Shown: positions 8,231-17,055, counted from the stretch's first letter. The stretch is DNA of 64,000 bases from Aciditerrimonas ferrireducens (GCF_023130475.1 NZ_JAKHEX010000007.1:36762-100761), one strand, 5' to 3'. The notes: generated by a model from the sequence alone, not told the origin. Numbers and translations: made by a program.

Positions 8231-9370
8231 GTGTTACCTCCCGGGTTGCCAGCCTCGCGGGCGCGGGCCGTGCTCGGCGCCGTGGCCGCTGTCCAGAGCG
8301 CCGCCTCCGTCCGGGAGGTCCAGCTCGCCTGGCTCCGATCCGTCCCTGAGGTCGTCTCTGCCGCTGGCTACGGCTTCTACCTCCTCGAACCGTCCAGCCT
8401 CCGACCGCTGGACGTCGCCGCCAACGTGCCCGACCGCTTCCTCCAGCGCTACGAGGACGAGGGGCGTCAGGACGACCCGGTCCTCCAGGAGGCCGTGGCC
8501 CGAGGGGGCCCGATCGACTCCAGCCGCCTCGGGCCGCCCTGTCGCTGGCAGCACTCGGCCGTCTGCGCCGTCCTCGAGGAGGCCGGCTACCACCACTCGC
8601 TCGAGGCCCCCATCATCGTCGACGGGGTGGTCGAGGGGACCTTGAACATGGCCCGCCGCAAGGAGGATCCTCCCTTCTCCCTCGAGGACCTCGAGGCGCT
8701 CGGCCTCGTCGCCGAGCAGGTCGCCGCCGCGGTGACGAGGGCGCGCCGTTACGACCAGGTCAGCGAGCGGACCGTCCTCCTCGCCGACGCCCTGGACGCT
8801 GCCGCTCAACCCGTCGTCGTCACCACCGTCGACGGCGAGCTCATCTTCCAGAACCGCATGGCCCTCCGGGCGGTCCCCGGTTCCCACCAGACGTACCTCG
8901 AGCGTGCCCATCCTGTGCTCCACGAGGCGCTCGAGCAGCTCCGCCAGGGCCACCAGCGGGTGGTCACCGCCCAGGAGGCGAACACGACTACCCCGGTCGC
9001 TGGCAGCCGGGACGAGCGACCCGTGGCAGACCTCGGGGGCGCGGTGGCCGTCAAGGCCGTTCGGCTCCGCTCCCGCCAGGACGCCGTGGTGTCCTTCGTC
9101 TCGTTCCGTCCGGCGGGTGCTCCGGGACTCCCCGACGCCGCCCTGCCCCTTTCGCCTCGCGAACGGGAGATCGCCGACCTCGTCAGCCAGGGCCTCACCA
9201 CCCGTCAGATCGCCGAGCTCTCCTTCGTCAGCGAGAACACCGTCAAGCAGCACCTCAAGCGCATCTTCGCCAAGCTCCAGGTCAGCTCGCGGGCCGAACT
9301 CGTCCAAGCCGTCTGGCGGGCGGCCGCCGACCACCGGGACCGGCCCGCGGACCTCGACGCGGCCACCTGA
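8231..9370 (+). CDS. GAF-domain LuxR-type transcription regulator
   Basis: 379 residues. An N-terminal GAF-like sensor (about 15-180) contains SAAGYGFYLLEP and EAPIIVDGVVEGTLNMAR; a middle PAS-like part starts AAQPVVVTTVDGELIFQNR; the C-terminal HTH (about 300-365) is a full LuxR motif, LSPREREIADLVSQGLTTRQ followed by SENTVKQHLKRIFAKL. There is no phospho-receiver, so it probably senses a small molecule. GTG at 8231 has no clear ribosome binding site; TTG at 8246 is an alternative. It converges on the end of the aromatic-type operon and is a reasonable candidate for its regulator, by position only. Confidence 0.85.
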   Translation: MLPPGLPASRARAVLGAVAAVQSAASVREVQLAWLRSVPEVVSAAGYGFYLLEPSSLRPLDVAANVPDRFLQRYEDEGRQDDPVLQEAVARGGPIDSSRLGPPCRWQHSAVCAVLEEAGYHHSLEAPIIVDGVVEGTLNMARRKEDPPFSLEDLEALGLVAEQVAAAVTRARRYDQVSERTVLLADALDAAAQPVVVTTVDGELIFQNRMALRAVPGSHQTYLERAHPVLHEALEQLRQGHQRVVTAQEANTTTPVAGSRDERPVADLGGAVAVKAVRLRSRQDAVVSFVSFRPAGAPGLPDAALPLSPREREIADLVSQGLTTRQIAELSFVSENTVKQHLKRIFAKLQVSSRAELVQAVWRAAADHRDRPADLDAAT

Positions 9371-9451
9371 GCGTCCACCGAACCGACCGGCAGCCTGGCT
9401 GGACCGTCGCCACACCGGCCGCGGCGCCCCGTCCTTCCTCGTGGGGGTCCT

Positions 9452-10480
9452 TCAGGCGGGGCACCGGCCCTCGAAGAAGGCCCCGAAGTCCTTCGGGACC
9501 TCCGGGATGAGTCCGGCCGCCACCAGTCCTTCGGCCGCACGCCGCATCTGGGCGTCGGTCAGCTTCATCGCCGGCGCTCGCACTGGGCCGCCGTTGTACC
9601 CCTGGAGCCAGGCCTGGAACTTCCAGAGGTAGCGGTGGTTGAAGTTCGCCCCCGCCGCCTGCGCTCGGAGCTGCTCCCGGGCGAGCCGGGCCGGCTGGAT
9701 CGCCCAGTAACGGGCCAGCGCTTCCTCCCGTCGCCCGGCCCGTGCCAGCTCGAGGTACTCCGGCACGGTGGTCCCGTAGTACTCGTAGTTGCTCGTCCCC
9801 ACCCAGGGGGTGCCGTAGAGCTCCTCCCACAAGAGCACGTTCGGCTCGTAGGGATCGCAGACCAGCAGTCCCCGGCCGGCCAAGGCCTCGAACGCCTGCC
9901 GACTGCCCACCACCCCCGGCTGTCCCACCTCGTACTTCGCCGCCACCACGTTCGGGACATCGGCCAGCTCGGTCCAGACCTCGATGGGGAACCCGCTGGG
10001 GTGCAGCCGGGCGAAGTTGTAGTGCGGGGCGCAGAACAGGATCACCGCCAGCTCGGTTCCCTCGCACAACGCCCGGGTGTAGGCCAGCAGCTCGGCAGTC
10101 GAACGGGGGTAGAAGCTGTTCGGGTAGGCCACCAGCAAGCCGTCCACCCCGATCGCCCGGGCGTCCCGGGCCACCGCCAGCGTCGTCTGCAAGGAGTCGA
10201 ACGAGCCGTGCAGCACCGTGTAGTGCCGTCCTCGGCCCTCGTCGACGGCGATCTCCATGAACCGCCGCATCTCCGCCGGCGTCGTGCCGGCCTCCGAGAC
10301 CAGCAGGGCTCCCCAGAACCCCAGCTCCATGTTCCGCCGGACGTCGTGACGAATGCCGGCCTCATTGAGTCCCCGGGCCCCCTCGGTGAACGAGGGGATG
10401 ATCACGTTGCAGACTCCCCGCCACTCCTCCTGCGCCCAGGCCTTCATGTCGCTCGGCGCGACCTTCGCCCCCGCTGCCAT
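9452..10480 (-). CDS. DapA-superfamily lyase (hydratase-aldolase-like), paralog 2
   Basis: 342 residues of the dihydrodipicolinate synthase/N-acetylneuraminate lyase superfamily, TIM-barrel class I aldolases. The Schiff-base lysine is K182 in VVAAKYEVG. The glycine-rich GFWGALLVSEAGTT corresponds to the carboxylate-binding loop. The C-terminus WLQGYNGGPVRAP matches the signature seen in hydratase-aldolases of aromatic pathways such as NahE/PhdJ better than in true DapA. ATG at 10480 follows GAGGAGGAACGG. It is last in the minus-strand operon, 40 bases after the ornithine cyclodeaminase-like gene. Likely role: C-C bond cleavage giving pyruvate or a related keto acid; substrate unknown. Confidence 0.88.
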   Translation of the reverse strand: MAAGAKVAPSDMKAWAQEEWRGVCNVIIPSFTEGARGLNEAGIRHDVRRNMELGFWGALLVSEAGTTPAEMRRFMEIAVDEGRGRHYTVLHGSFDSLQTTLAVARDARAIGVDGLLVAYPNSFYPRSTAELLAYTRALCEGTELAVILFCAPHYNFARLHPSGFPIEVWTELADVPNVVAAKYEVGQPGVVGSRQAFEALAGRGLLVCDPYEPNVLLWEELYGTPWVGTSNYEYYGTTVPEYLELARAGRREEALARYWAIQPARLAREQLRAQAAGANFNHRYLWKFQAWLQGYNGGPVRAPAMKLTDAQMRRAAEGLVAAGLIPEVPKDFGAFFEGRCPA

Positions 10481-10520
10481 CGCTCTCCGTTCCTCCTCTC
10501 GTCCTGCCGTCCAAAGCAGC

Positions 10521-11504
10521 TCAGGCGTAGGGCTTCACTGCTGGGAACGCTCCGATCTCCTGCCCCAGGCCACCGGCCACCGCCAGGTGGTAGGCGCCGA
10601 CGGCCACGGCGATGTCCTGCAGGGCGTTGCCCGAGGACTTGAACAGGGTCACCTGCCGCTCATCGGTCCGGCCGACCTGGCCTGCCTCGAGTTGCCAGAG
10701 CTCGGGCACTTCGGCGAGCCGGATCGCCCCGCTGGCCTCGGCGGAGCGCCCGTCACCGGACTGGCCGACGGTCCCCCGGTCGTCCACGACCACCAGGTCC
10801 GCCCGTCGCCAGCACTCGTCCTCGACCTCCCGGGCTTCGGCTCGCACCGAGCTCAGCCCGGTCACGTGGACGCCGGGCCGGAGCCAGGCGGCCCGGTAGA
10901 CGGGCTCCCGGGGCGCCCGCATGGCCAGGACCGTCACCGGGCACGCCTCGGCAACCGCTTCCGCCGATCCGACGGCCTCGGCCCGCACACCCAGCTCTTG
11001 CCCGATCCAGGCTGCGAACGCTTCGCGGCTCTCCGCCCGAGGGCTGTGGACCACCACGTCCTCCAGTGGCCGGAGGTGCAGGTAGGCCTCCAGGAACGCT
11101 CGGGCCTGGACCCCCGCACCGATCACCCCTACCCGCCGTTCCTCCGCCGGGGCCAGCAGGTGGGTCCCGAGTGCCGACGTGGCCGCGGTCCGCCGCGTGG
11201 TGATCCAGTTCGCGTCCATGAGGGCCAGCAGCTCCCCCGTGGCGATCCGGTACAGACCCACCAGGTACCGCATGCCGATCCCCGCTGCCCGGTTCATGGC
11301 CTTGAAGCCCATGTAGCCCGAGCCGTTCAGGAACGCCTGGCTGATGCGGAGCCAGTTCTGCCCGTCTGCTGCGTCCGTCGTCTGCCGCGGCGGCATCTGC
11401 ACCAGCCCTTGGGCCTGTTCCGCCAGCGCCTGGCGGAGCTCCTCGATGGACCGCCCCACGTCCAGCAGGGCGGTCATCTGCTTCTCGTCCAGGATCAGCG
11501 TCAT
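10521..11504 (-). CDS. Ornithine cyclodeaminase/mu-crystallin family protein
   Basis: 327 residues. An N-terminal substrate domain has FKAMNRAAGIGMRYLVG and a Rossmann NAD(P) site, RRVGVIGAGVQARAFLEAYL, at about 123-142. The end KSSGNALQDIAVAVGAYHLA is the family C-terminal signature, the D of LQDIA being the catalytic acid in ornithine cyclodeaminase. Family members act as cyclodeaminases, ketimine or imine reductases, or amino acid dehydrogenases. Placed between two DapA-type lyases, it may reduce or deaminate a nitrogen-containing intermediate, which is inference. ATG at 11504 has a weak GAGAGG site. Confidence 0.9.
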   Translation of the reverse strand: MTLILDEKQMTALLDVGRSIEELRQALAEQAQGLVQMPPRQTTDAADGQNWLRISQAFLNGSGYMGFKAMNRAAGIGMRYLVGLYRIATGELLALMDANWITTRRTAATSALGTHLLAPAEERRVGVIGAGVQARAFLEAYLHLRPLEDVVVHSPRAESREAFAAWIGQELGVRAEAVGSAEAVAEACPVTVLAMRAPREPVYRAAWLRPGVHVTGLSSVRAEAREVEDECWRRADLVVVDDRGTVGQSGDGRSAEASGAIRLAEVPELWQLEAGQVGRTDERQVTLFKSSGNALQDIAVAVGAYHLAVAGGLGQEIGAFPAVKPYA

Positions 11505-11525
11505 CCTCGCCTCTCTCGCACCGGT

Positions 11526-12545
11526 TCAGGCGGGGAAGCGCCCGGTAGCGAACCCGCTGTCGTCGCTCGGCACCTCGAACCCCGATGCCTCCACGCCGGC
11601 TCGCAGCATCCGCATCTGCCCTGGGTGCAGGCGCATCTGCGGCATCCGCAGCAACCCGCCGTTGTAGCCCTGCAGCCAGCCCAGGTACTTCCAGCCGACC
11701 CGGTGGATCAAGTTCGACCCGGCCCAGGTCTGGCTCCACGCCCCCTTCGCCTCTCGTGCCGGCTGGTAGCTCCAGTAAAGCTCCATGCCCTCGTCCCACT
11801 TGCCCTCGTGCAGCAGCGAGAACCAGCGCGGCACCCGGTCGCCGAACGCCTCGTAGCCGCTCGTGCCCATCCACGGCATGCCGAACCACTCGATCAGGGC
11901 CGGCGCCGTGTGCTCCATCGGGCACTGCACCACGATCCGGTCCCCGCACCGGCGCAGGACGTCGGCTAGGCCAGCCACGATCCCCGGCGGGTTCGCCTCG
12001 TACTTCACCGCGGCTGCGGTGTCGATGTCGGCCATCTCGACGATGGCCTCGTGGGGGAAGCTCTGCGGGGACATCGACCGATAGCCCCAGGTGGTCACGG
12101 CAAAAACGATCAGCGCCAGGTCCGTCCGTTCGGCCACGTCGCGGGTCCAGGCCACCACGTCACTGGGGGCCTTCGGCACGAAGGACGGCGGGTACGCCAG
12201 CAGACCGGCCTCCACCCCGATGGCCTCCGAGGCCTTGGCCACCTGGACCGTCTCCTCGAAGGTGGAGAAGCTCAGGTGCGCCACGATCCGGAAGCCCTCC
12301 GGCGCGGCGTCAGCTGCCACCTCCAGGAAGTGGAGGTACTCCTCGAGGGTCGTCCCGCACTCCGAGGCCACCAGCGTGCCCCAGAAGCCCATCTGGGCTG
12401 CCAGGCGCACGTCGTGACGGATTGCCTCGTCGTTCAGACCCCTGAAGTCGCTCGTGAAGCTCGGTAGGGTCACGTTGCACATGCCGCGCCAGGTGCGTGC
12501 CCGCTCCTTGGCCTCGCTCCTCGTGTAGGGAAGTGCCACTTCCAT
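11526..12545 (-). CDS. DapA-superfamily lyase (hydratase-aldolase-like), paralog 1
   Basis: 339 residues, clearly paralogous to the protein at 9452-10480 along the whole length (shared WRG-CNV, GFWG, SE-GTT and WLQGYNGG blocks). The Schiff-base lysine is K181 in AAVKYEANPP. I placed the start at ATG 12545 because it aligns with the paralog, but a GTG at 12602 overlapping the upstream stop as GTGA has the better ribosome binding site, so 19 extra residues are possible. The role is as for the paralog: a class I aldolase or hydratase step in the catabolic locus. Two copies suggest two sequential cleavage steps or two substrates. Confidence 0.88.
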   Translation of the reverse strand: MEVALPYTRSEAKERARTWRGMCNVTLPSFTSDFRGLNDEAIRHDVRLAAQMGFWGTLVASECGTTLEEYLHFLEVAADAAPEGFRIVAHLSFSTFEETVQVAKASEAIGVEAGLLAYPPSFVPKAPSDVVAWTRDVAERTDLALIVFAVTTWGYRSMSPQSFPHEAIVEMADIDTAAAVKYEANPPGIVAGLADVLRRCGDRIVVQCPMEHTAPALIEWFGMPWMGTSGYEAFGDRVPRWFSLLHEGKWDEGMELYWSYQPAREAKGAWSQTWAGSNLIHRVGWKYLGWLQGYNGGLLRMPQMRLHPGQMRMLRAGVEASGFEVPSDDSGFATGRFPA

Positions 12546-12598
12546 CTCCTCCTCGAATGGTTCGTCGCTTCCGTTCTCGGTCCCACCACCGCCAGCCG

Positions 12599-13198
12599 TC
12601 ACGCCGCTCCCTCGGCGGCTCCCGACTTCGCCTCGAGCCGGGTCCGCGCCTCTTCGAGGCTCAGTCCCCCGAGCCGGGCATGGAGCCGCCCTCGGTTGGC
12701 CACGGCGGCGATGACCACCAGCTCGTCGGCAAGGGGCGCGTCGGGGACTCGGACCTCCACGGCGTCGTAGTGGCTCCGGACCCAGAGCTCGTCCTTGTAG
12801 GCCAGCGGGACGTCGATGGCGCAGCCGGGCCCGCCGACCTTCGTGGTCGAGGTGATCCAGGCCAGACCGCCTCCCACGGCCTTGCGGAACGCGTCGCCGA
12901 ACGCCGAGGTGAGACACGCGTTGGCATGCTCCTGCTCGCCAGCGGTCCCGCAGATCGCGGCCTTGCCGTAGCTCTGGACCTCGTCGCCCAGGGCCTCACG
13001 GGCCAGCGTCCCGAGCTCCTCGCCGAGGGCCGCCGAGGGCTCGACCAGTGGCGAGAGGTCCTCCACGAATCCCTGCCCGGCCAGCGGATTGCTCACGACC
13101 GCCAGCGCCGCCACCTTCCGGAGCGGTCGCAGGCCGGGCCGGCCCGCCGCCAGCCTCACCTCCTCCACCACCAGCTGCACCTTTCGAATCGTCAGCAC
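12599..13198 (-). CDS. DUF1185 (amino acid synthesis) family protein
   Basis: 199 residues, full length for the family called AA_synth or DUF1185. Recognised from GKAAICGTAGEQEHANACL, TSTTKVGGPGCAIDVPLAYK and ADELVVIAAVANRGRLHARL. The biochemical role is unsettled. The family is frequently found beside amidohydrolases and hydrolytic enzymes of amide or heterocycle breakdown, which fits here. The GTG start follows AGGAGGAG at 8 bases. It sits between the SDR and the first DapA-type gene in the operon. Confidence 0.88.
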   Translation of the reverse strand: MLTIRKVQLVVEEVRLAAGRPGLRPLRKVAALAVVSNPLAGQGFVEDLSPLVEPSAALGEELGTLAREALGDEVQSYGKAAICGTAGEQEHANACLTSAFGDAFRKAVGGGLAWITSTTKVGGPGCAIDVPLAYKDELWVRSHYDAVEVRVPDAPLADELVVIAAVANRGRLHARLGGLSLEEARTRLEAKSGAAEGAA

Positions 13199-13223
13199 GT
13201 CTCGTTGCTCCTCCTTCCGCTCC

Positions 13224-14045
13224 TCAACCCACCCGTTCCTCGCCGACCCGGGGCGTCCTGTTCGCTTCGATCCGCTCGCCGCGCCCCCCGTCCGAGGGCA
13301 CCACCGTGCCGGTCACCAGCGGGGACAAGGCCCGACTCACCAGGTACAGGTAGGTCCCTGCGTGGTCCGCCGGACTGGCAGCCACGCCGAGCAAGGTCTG
13401 GGCGGCGATCCGCTCGTCCCGTTCCGGACCGTCGGCGACCCGACCGTCTTGCCCCAGGCTCCGCAGCCCGACCAGCCGGGTCCGGGCCGTCCCCCCGGGG
13501 GCGACGCCGTTCACCCGGACCTCCGGGGCGAGCTCCCGGGCCAGGTGGGCCACGAGGCCACGCACCGCCCACTTGCTCGACCCGTAGAGCACGCCGCCAC
13601 CCTCCGGCCACCTGGCCGAGCTGGAGACCGTCAGCACCAAAGACCCCCGGCTGGCCCGCAGGGCCTCGGCCGCGACCCGGGCCACGACCAAGCCGCTCAG
13701 GACGTTCACCCGGTAGATCTCCTCGAAGGCCTCGACCAGGTCGCTCGGCGAGAGCGAGCAGATCGGCTGGTAGAAGTCGAACCGTCCGGCACAGCAGACC
13801 ACGCTGTCGAGCCGGCCCGCCGCCGCCTCCGCTCGTTCCACCGCCTCGGCCACCACGCTCGGGGCGCAGGCGTCGCCCACCACCCGGTCCGCCAAAGGAA
13901 GGTCGCCGAGGCGCTCCCCGTCCAGGTCCAGGCCGACGACCAAGGCACCCTCGGAGGCCAGTCGCTCGGCGACCGCCCGCCCGATGCCCGAACCGGCACC
14001 GACGACCAGCACGCCCTGCTCCGCCAGGAGTCCCGGTTCAGGCAA
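13224..14045 (-). CDS. Short-chain dehydrogenase, cis-dihydrodiol dehydrogenase (BphB)-like
   Basis: 273 residues. The NAD site is VLVVGAGSGIGRAVAERL near the N-terminus, NAG is present as CCAGR, and the catalytic Ser and Tyr-Lys are in VSSSARW and LYGSSKWA. The C-terminal RIAAQTLLGVAASPADHAGT and LYLVSRALSPLVTGTVV match the BphB-type dihydrodiol dehydrogenases that rearomatise ring-dioxygenase products. TTG at 14045 is chosen because GAGGAGGGAGG precedes it by five bases; it overlaps the upstream gene by 8 bases. Together with the adjacent Rieske oxygenase it would convert an arene cis-diol to a catechol-type product for LigAB. Confidence 0.88.
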   Translation of the reverse strand: MPEPGLLAEQGVLVVGAGSGIGRAVAERLASEGALVVGLDLDGERLGDLPLADRVVGDACAPSVVAEAVERAEAAAGRLDSVVCCAGRFDFYQPICSLSPSDLVEAFEEIYRVNVLSGLVVARVAAEALRASRGSLVLTVSSSARWPEGGGVLYGSSKWAVRGLVAHLARELAPEVRVNGVAPGGTARTRLVGLRSLGQDGRVADGPERDERIAAQTLLGVAASPADHAGTYLYLVSRALSPLVTGTVVPSDGGRGERIEANRTPRVGEERVG

Positions 14046-14346
14046 CCCAGCCTCCCTCCTCGTCGTCCTCAGGCAACCGGCCACCTGTCGGGTCGGTCGG
14101 CCCGAAGGGCTCCTCGAGGAGATCGGAGAACAGCGCCGGCGTCTGCCACGTCAGGGCCTCGAGCTCCAAGGCGTCGAGCAGGATCCGCCGGCCCAGCCGG
14201 GGCGCGAAGACCTCGAGCCGGACACCGTTGCGGGTGGGGACCCGCCGGACGAGCACCTCGGCGAACTCGTTGGCCACGATCACCGGCGTGGTCGGGGCCG
14301 CCGACCACGCCACCGGCTCCGCTTGCCGTCTCCCCTCCGGGGTCAT
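14038..14346 (-). CDS. Small conserved protein of ring-dioxygenase operons
   Basis: 102 residues starting ATG at 14346, which overlaps the stop of the beta-subunit gene as ATGA. The core VIVANEFAEVLVRRVPTRNG, then LEVFAPRLGRRILLDALELE and FSDLLEEPFGP, is a compact hydrophobic domain. From memory, similar small proteins lie next to Rieske dioxygenase subunits in mycobacteria and rhodococci, sometimes labelled dihydrodiol dehydrogenase although they are far too short for that fold. It has no cysteines, so it is not the missing ferredoxin. The function is unknown; an accessory or assembly role is plausible. Confidence 0.72.
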   Translation of the reverse strand: MTPEGRRQAEPVAWSAAPTTPVIVANEFAEVLVRRVPTRNGVRLEVFAPRLGRRILLDALELEALTWQTPALFSDLLEEPFGPTDPTGGRLPEDDEEGGWVA

Positions 14347-14879
14347 AGCAGCACCGAAAGGCTGTTCCCGGTCAGGTTGGCCTGGTCCACCACCAGGATC
14401 CGCCGACGGATCCGGAAATCGTCGCCTTCCTCGACCAGCTCGTCCATCCGATCCGCCGAGTAGAGGTCGGCCCGGGGATCCTCCCCCCGGTTGCGGTAGA
14501 CGAGAAGGTTGCACCGGGCCTGGATGACCCCATCGGCCCGCCAGGTCCGCACGTTGGTCACGAAGTGCCGCGTGCGCGACGGTGGCTGCTCGGCCCACGC
14601 GAAGTCCGAGCAGAGGCGCTGCACCCGCACCCCCAGGGTCTGCTTGGAGTCCCAGAAGATCCTCCCGGTCGGGGACAGCTCCGAGTCGACCTGCCGCTCC
14701 CGGGTGATTCGCAGGGGCGCTTCGTAGCTGGCGTCCTCGCAGAACAGCGCCAGCCACTCCTCGAATCGCCGCTCGTCGAGCAACTGAGCCTCCCGGAAGA
14801 GGAACTGCTCGACACGCCGCGCCAGCTCGACCGGCAACCGCTCCTGATCGAGTGCCTCGCTCGCACCGTTGCTCGTCAT
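14343..14879 (-). CDS. Ring-hydroxylating dioxygenase, beta (small) subunit
   Basis: 178 residues, NTF2-like fold of the structural beta subunit. Visible features: a start helix with FLFREAQLLDERRFEEWLAL, then RHFVTNVRTWRADG and the strand LLVYRNRGEDPRADLYSADR, with the end RRRILVVDQANLTGNSLSVLL typical of the family. The ATG at 14879 overlaps the alpha-subunit stop as ATGA. It pairs with the alpha subunit in an (alpha-beta)3 oxygenase. No ferredoxin or reductase gene is in this operon, so electrons must come from elsewhere. Confidence 0.92.
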   Translation of the reverse strand: MTSNGASEALDQERLPVELARRVEQFLFREAQLLDERRFEEWLALFCEDASYEAPLRITRERQVDSELSPTGRIFWDSKQTLGVRVQRLCSDFAWAEQPPSRTRHFVTNVRTWRADGVIQARCNLLVYRNRGEDPRADLYSADRMDELVEEGDDFRIRRRILVVDQANLTGNSLSVLL

Positions 14880-16186
14880 GGCCGCTCCAGGTACTCGAGC
14901 CAGGTCTGCCACATGTTCCGGAAGTTCGTCTCCGTCATGTACGGGGTGACGGCCACTCCCGGACCAGGGAAGTCCGCGATCGGTTCACGGTCCAACCCCA
15001 TCAGGTACGGGAAGGACAGCTCCTGGGCGGCAGGGTTGCCGGCCATCGCCGTCACCCGACTCCAGTTGTCGAAGTCGTCCTGCTCGAACATCCCGCCGTG
15101 CCCGAACGCCAGGGTGTAGGCCCGGTAGGCCTCCGCCTTGTAGGCCTCCGGGGCATCTTTCGGCACGAGACACCACGAGAGCATCTGCATCCGCCCGACC
15201 CCGATGGGCTGCCACAGGCGCATGGTGCAGAACCGCACCCCGGGCTCTCCAGGGGTCGCGCTGAAGGGCTGGATCAGCAGCGAGAGGTTGGGGAAGACGG
15301 TGCTGACCGCCGTCCTGGTCTCCTTGAACAACTCCAGCTGCGCGGGGCTGAGCGCCTCGGCCATTCCCTGCACGACCTCGTCCGGGTAGCCGAAGAACGG
15401 GGTCATGCCCGGGGTCCGGCCCAAGCCGATGCCGTGGCCTCGGTGGGGGAAGTGGACGGCGTAGCCCTGCGAGTGGGTGGACGCCGAGGACGCGTAGTAG
15501 CCGAGTTGGAAGCCGAACTGGTGGGCGACCGGGGTGTGGTAGCCGTCACCGGCGAAGTTCTCCGCACAGATCTTCCAATCCGTCTCCGTCACCCACTGGT
15601 TCGGGGGCGCGTAGACCTCCGTTCCCCCTGGTCCCGGCCGCAGATAGATGTCGAGGTAGAACTGGAAGCCTCCGAGGTACTCCTCCAAATCCGGAGCGCC
15701 GGGGTCGAGGCACCCGAAGACCAGCCCCTGGTAGCTGTCGGTTCGGACCTCCAGGAGGTTCCAGTCGGATCGTCGCAGTCGACCGTCGTAGACCGTTCGG
15801 ATGTGGGGCACCCCGATCAGCCGACCGTCGTTGGCGTAGGTCCAGCCGTGGTAGGAGCACCGGAAGTGCGAGGCGTTGCCCATGGCCGCCTTGCACACCT
15901 GGTTCCCGCGGTGTCGGCACATGTTCAACAGGCACCGGACCGTCCCCTGCTCATCGCGCACCACGATGACCGAGTTCCCGGCAAGGTTGCGCAGCACGTA
16001 GTCGCCCGGTTCGGGGATCTCACTGTCATGGGCCAGGAACAACCATGCCCGTCGGAACAGGCGCTCCTGCTCTGCCGCGAACACCGCCGGGGAGTTGAAG
16101 ATCTCGACCGGCAGCCGGCCCTCGGCCAGCTCCTTGCGGACCCGATCCAGCACCTCTTCGACGCTGGTCAGCTCGGCTCCTCTCAT
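14876..16186 (-). CDS. Ring-hydroxylating dioxygenase, alpha (Rieske/non-heme iron) subunit
   Basis: 436 residues. The Rieske [2Fe-2S] ligands are C90 and H92 (NMCRHRGN) and C110 and H113 (CSYHGWTY). The bridging Asp and iron-site histidines are D214, H217 and H222 in ENFAGDGYHTPVAH, spaced exactly as in naphthalene dioxygenase, and the third iron ligand is an Asp of FEQDDFDNW near 370. All catalytic residues are present. ATG at 16186 follows GAGGAGGAGGGG and overlaps the ligB-type stop. It should add O2 across an aromatic or heteroaromatic ring; the substrate cannot be read from the sequence. Confidence 0.95.
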   Translation of the reverse strand: MRGAELTSVEEVLDRVRKELAEGRLPVEIFNSPAVFAAEQERLFRRAWLFLAHDSEIPEPGDYVLRNLAGNSVIVVRDEQGTVRCLLNMCRHRGNQVCKAAMGNASHFRCSYHGWTYANDGRLIGVPHIRTVYDGRLRRSDWNLLEVRTDSYQGLVFGCLDPGAPDLEEYLGGFQFYLDIYLRPGPGGTEVYAPPNQWVTETDWKICAENFAGDGYHTPVAHQFGFQLGYYASSASTHSQGYAVHFPHRGHGIGLGRTPGMTPFFGYPDEVVQGMAEALSPAQLELFKETRTAVSTVFPNLSLLIQPFSATPGEPGVRFCTMRLWQPIGVGRMQMLSWCLVPKDAPEAYKAEAYRAYTLAFGHGGMFEQDDFDNWSRVTAMAGNPAAQELSFPYLMGLDREPIADFPGPGVAVTPYMTETNFRNMWQTWLEYLERP

Positions 16187-17055
16187 CGCCCCTCCTCCTC
16201 CGACTCGCCCCCTGGCTTTCTGGCCGCCACGACGGCCGTGCCGGTCAGCCACGCTGGCACCGGCCGGTAGGCCAGGACCTCCCATCGCCAGCCGGCCAGG
16301 GCCGCCCCGGCCACGACCCACGCCCGGATTTCCGCCGCGCCGTTGCCCGCCTCGGCCAGCCGCGCCTCGGAGAGCTTGGCCAGCTGCGCCACGTCTCCCT
16401 TCTCCAGCAGGCCGAGGACGAGCTCGTCGAAGGCCTGGTCGATCTCACCGGCCCGGGGGAGACCGACCCAGTGTGAGAGCCCCCCGCTGGCGACCACCGC
16501 GACCCGCGCCGCTGCCTCCTGGGCGCCAATGATCTCCCCAAGAGCACGACCCAGGGCGGCGCAGCGGGCCAGGCTGGGCATGGGAGCCTGGACGGCGTTC
16601 ACCACCACCGGCACGACCGGCACGGGATCTGCCGGGTCGACCAGCAGGGACAGCGGCACCGCGAACGCCTCGTCGAACCCGTAGCCGCCGCCGACCAGCG
16701 CCGGATCGAAGCCCTGCGCCAAGAGTCCCTCGGCCAAGGCCCTACCTAAGGCCGCCTGCCCCGGATACCCCCGACGAGGCACCTGAAGGAACCGTTCGAA
16801 TCCCTCGCTGGCCGGACAGGCGTACTCCTCGGCCATCCCCACGGCCACCGTCGGGAGGTTCGCCGGCGAGAAGTTCGTGAAGTGCTCCGAGGAGACCATC
16901 ACCAGGGCATCCGGTCGGGCAGCTCGAATACGCCCGGCCATGTCCTCGAAGGCGCCGAGGACGGCCTGGCGGTCGGCTGCCGGAGCCCGCTCCGGGAAGC
17001 CGGTCAGACCGGGCGAGTGCGAGACACAGGCCCCGGCCACCAGGTGGCCGGTCAT
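16183..17055 (-). CDS. Class III extradiol ring-cleavage dioxygenase, catalytic (LigB-like) subunit
   Basis: 290 residues of the LigB family, Fe(II) enzymes that open catechol-type rings next to the hydroxyls. Iron and catalytic histidines are visible as H13 in CVSHSPG, H58 in VSSEHFTNF and H195 in SGGLSHWVG, the last being the acid/base residue in LigB. The GYGFDEAFAVPLSLL block is also characteristic. ATG at 17055 overlaps the LigA-like stop codon. With the 89-residue partner it resembles two-subunit enzymes such as LigAB, CarBaBb or FlnD. The substrate is presumably the diol made by the upstream-acting dioxygenase and SDR. Confidence 0.92.
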   Translation of the reverse strand: MTGHLVAGACVSHSPGLTGFPERAPAADRQAVLGAFEDMAGRIRAARPDALVMVSSEHFTNFSPANLPTVAVGMAEEYACPASEGFERFLQVPRRGYPGQAALGRALAEGLLAQGFDPALVGGGYGFDEAFAVPLSLLVDPADPVPVVPVVVNAVQAPMPSLARCAALGRALGEIIGAQEAAARVAVVASGGLSHWVGLPRAGEIDQAFDELVLGLLEKGDVAQLAKLSEARLAEAGNGAAEIRAWVVAGAALAGWRWEVLAYRPVPAWLTGTAVVAARKPGGESEEEGR

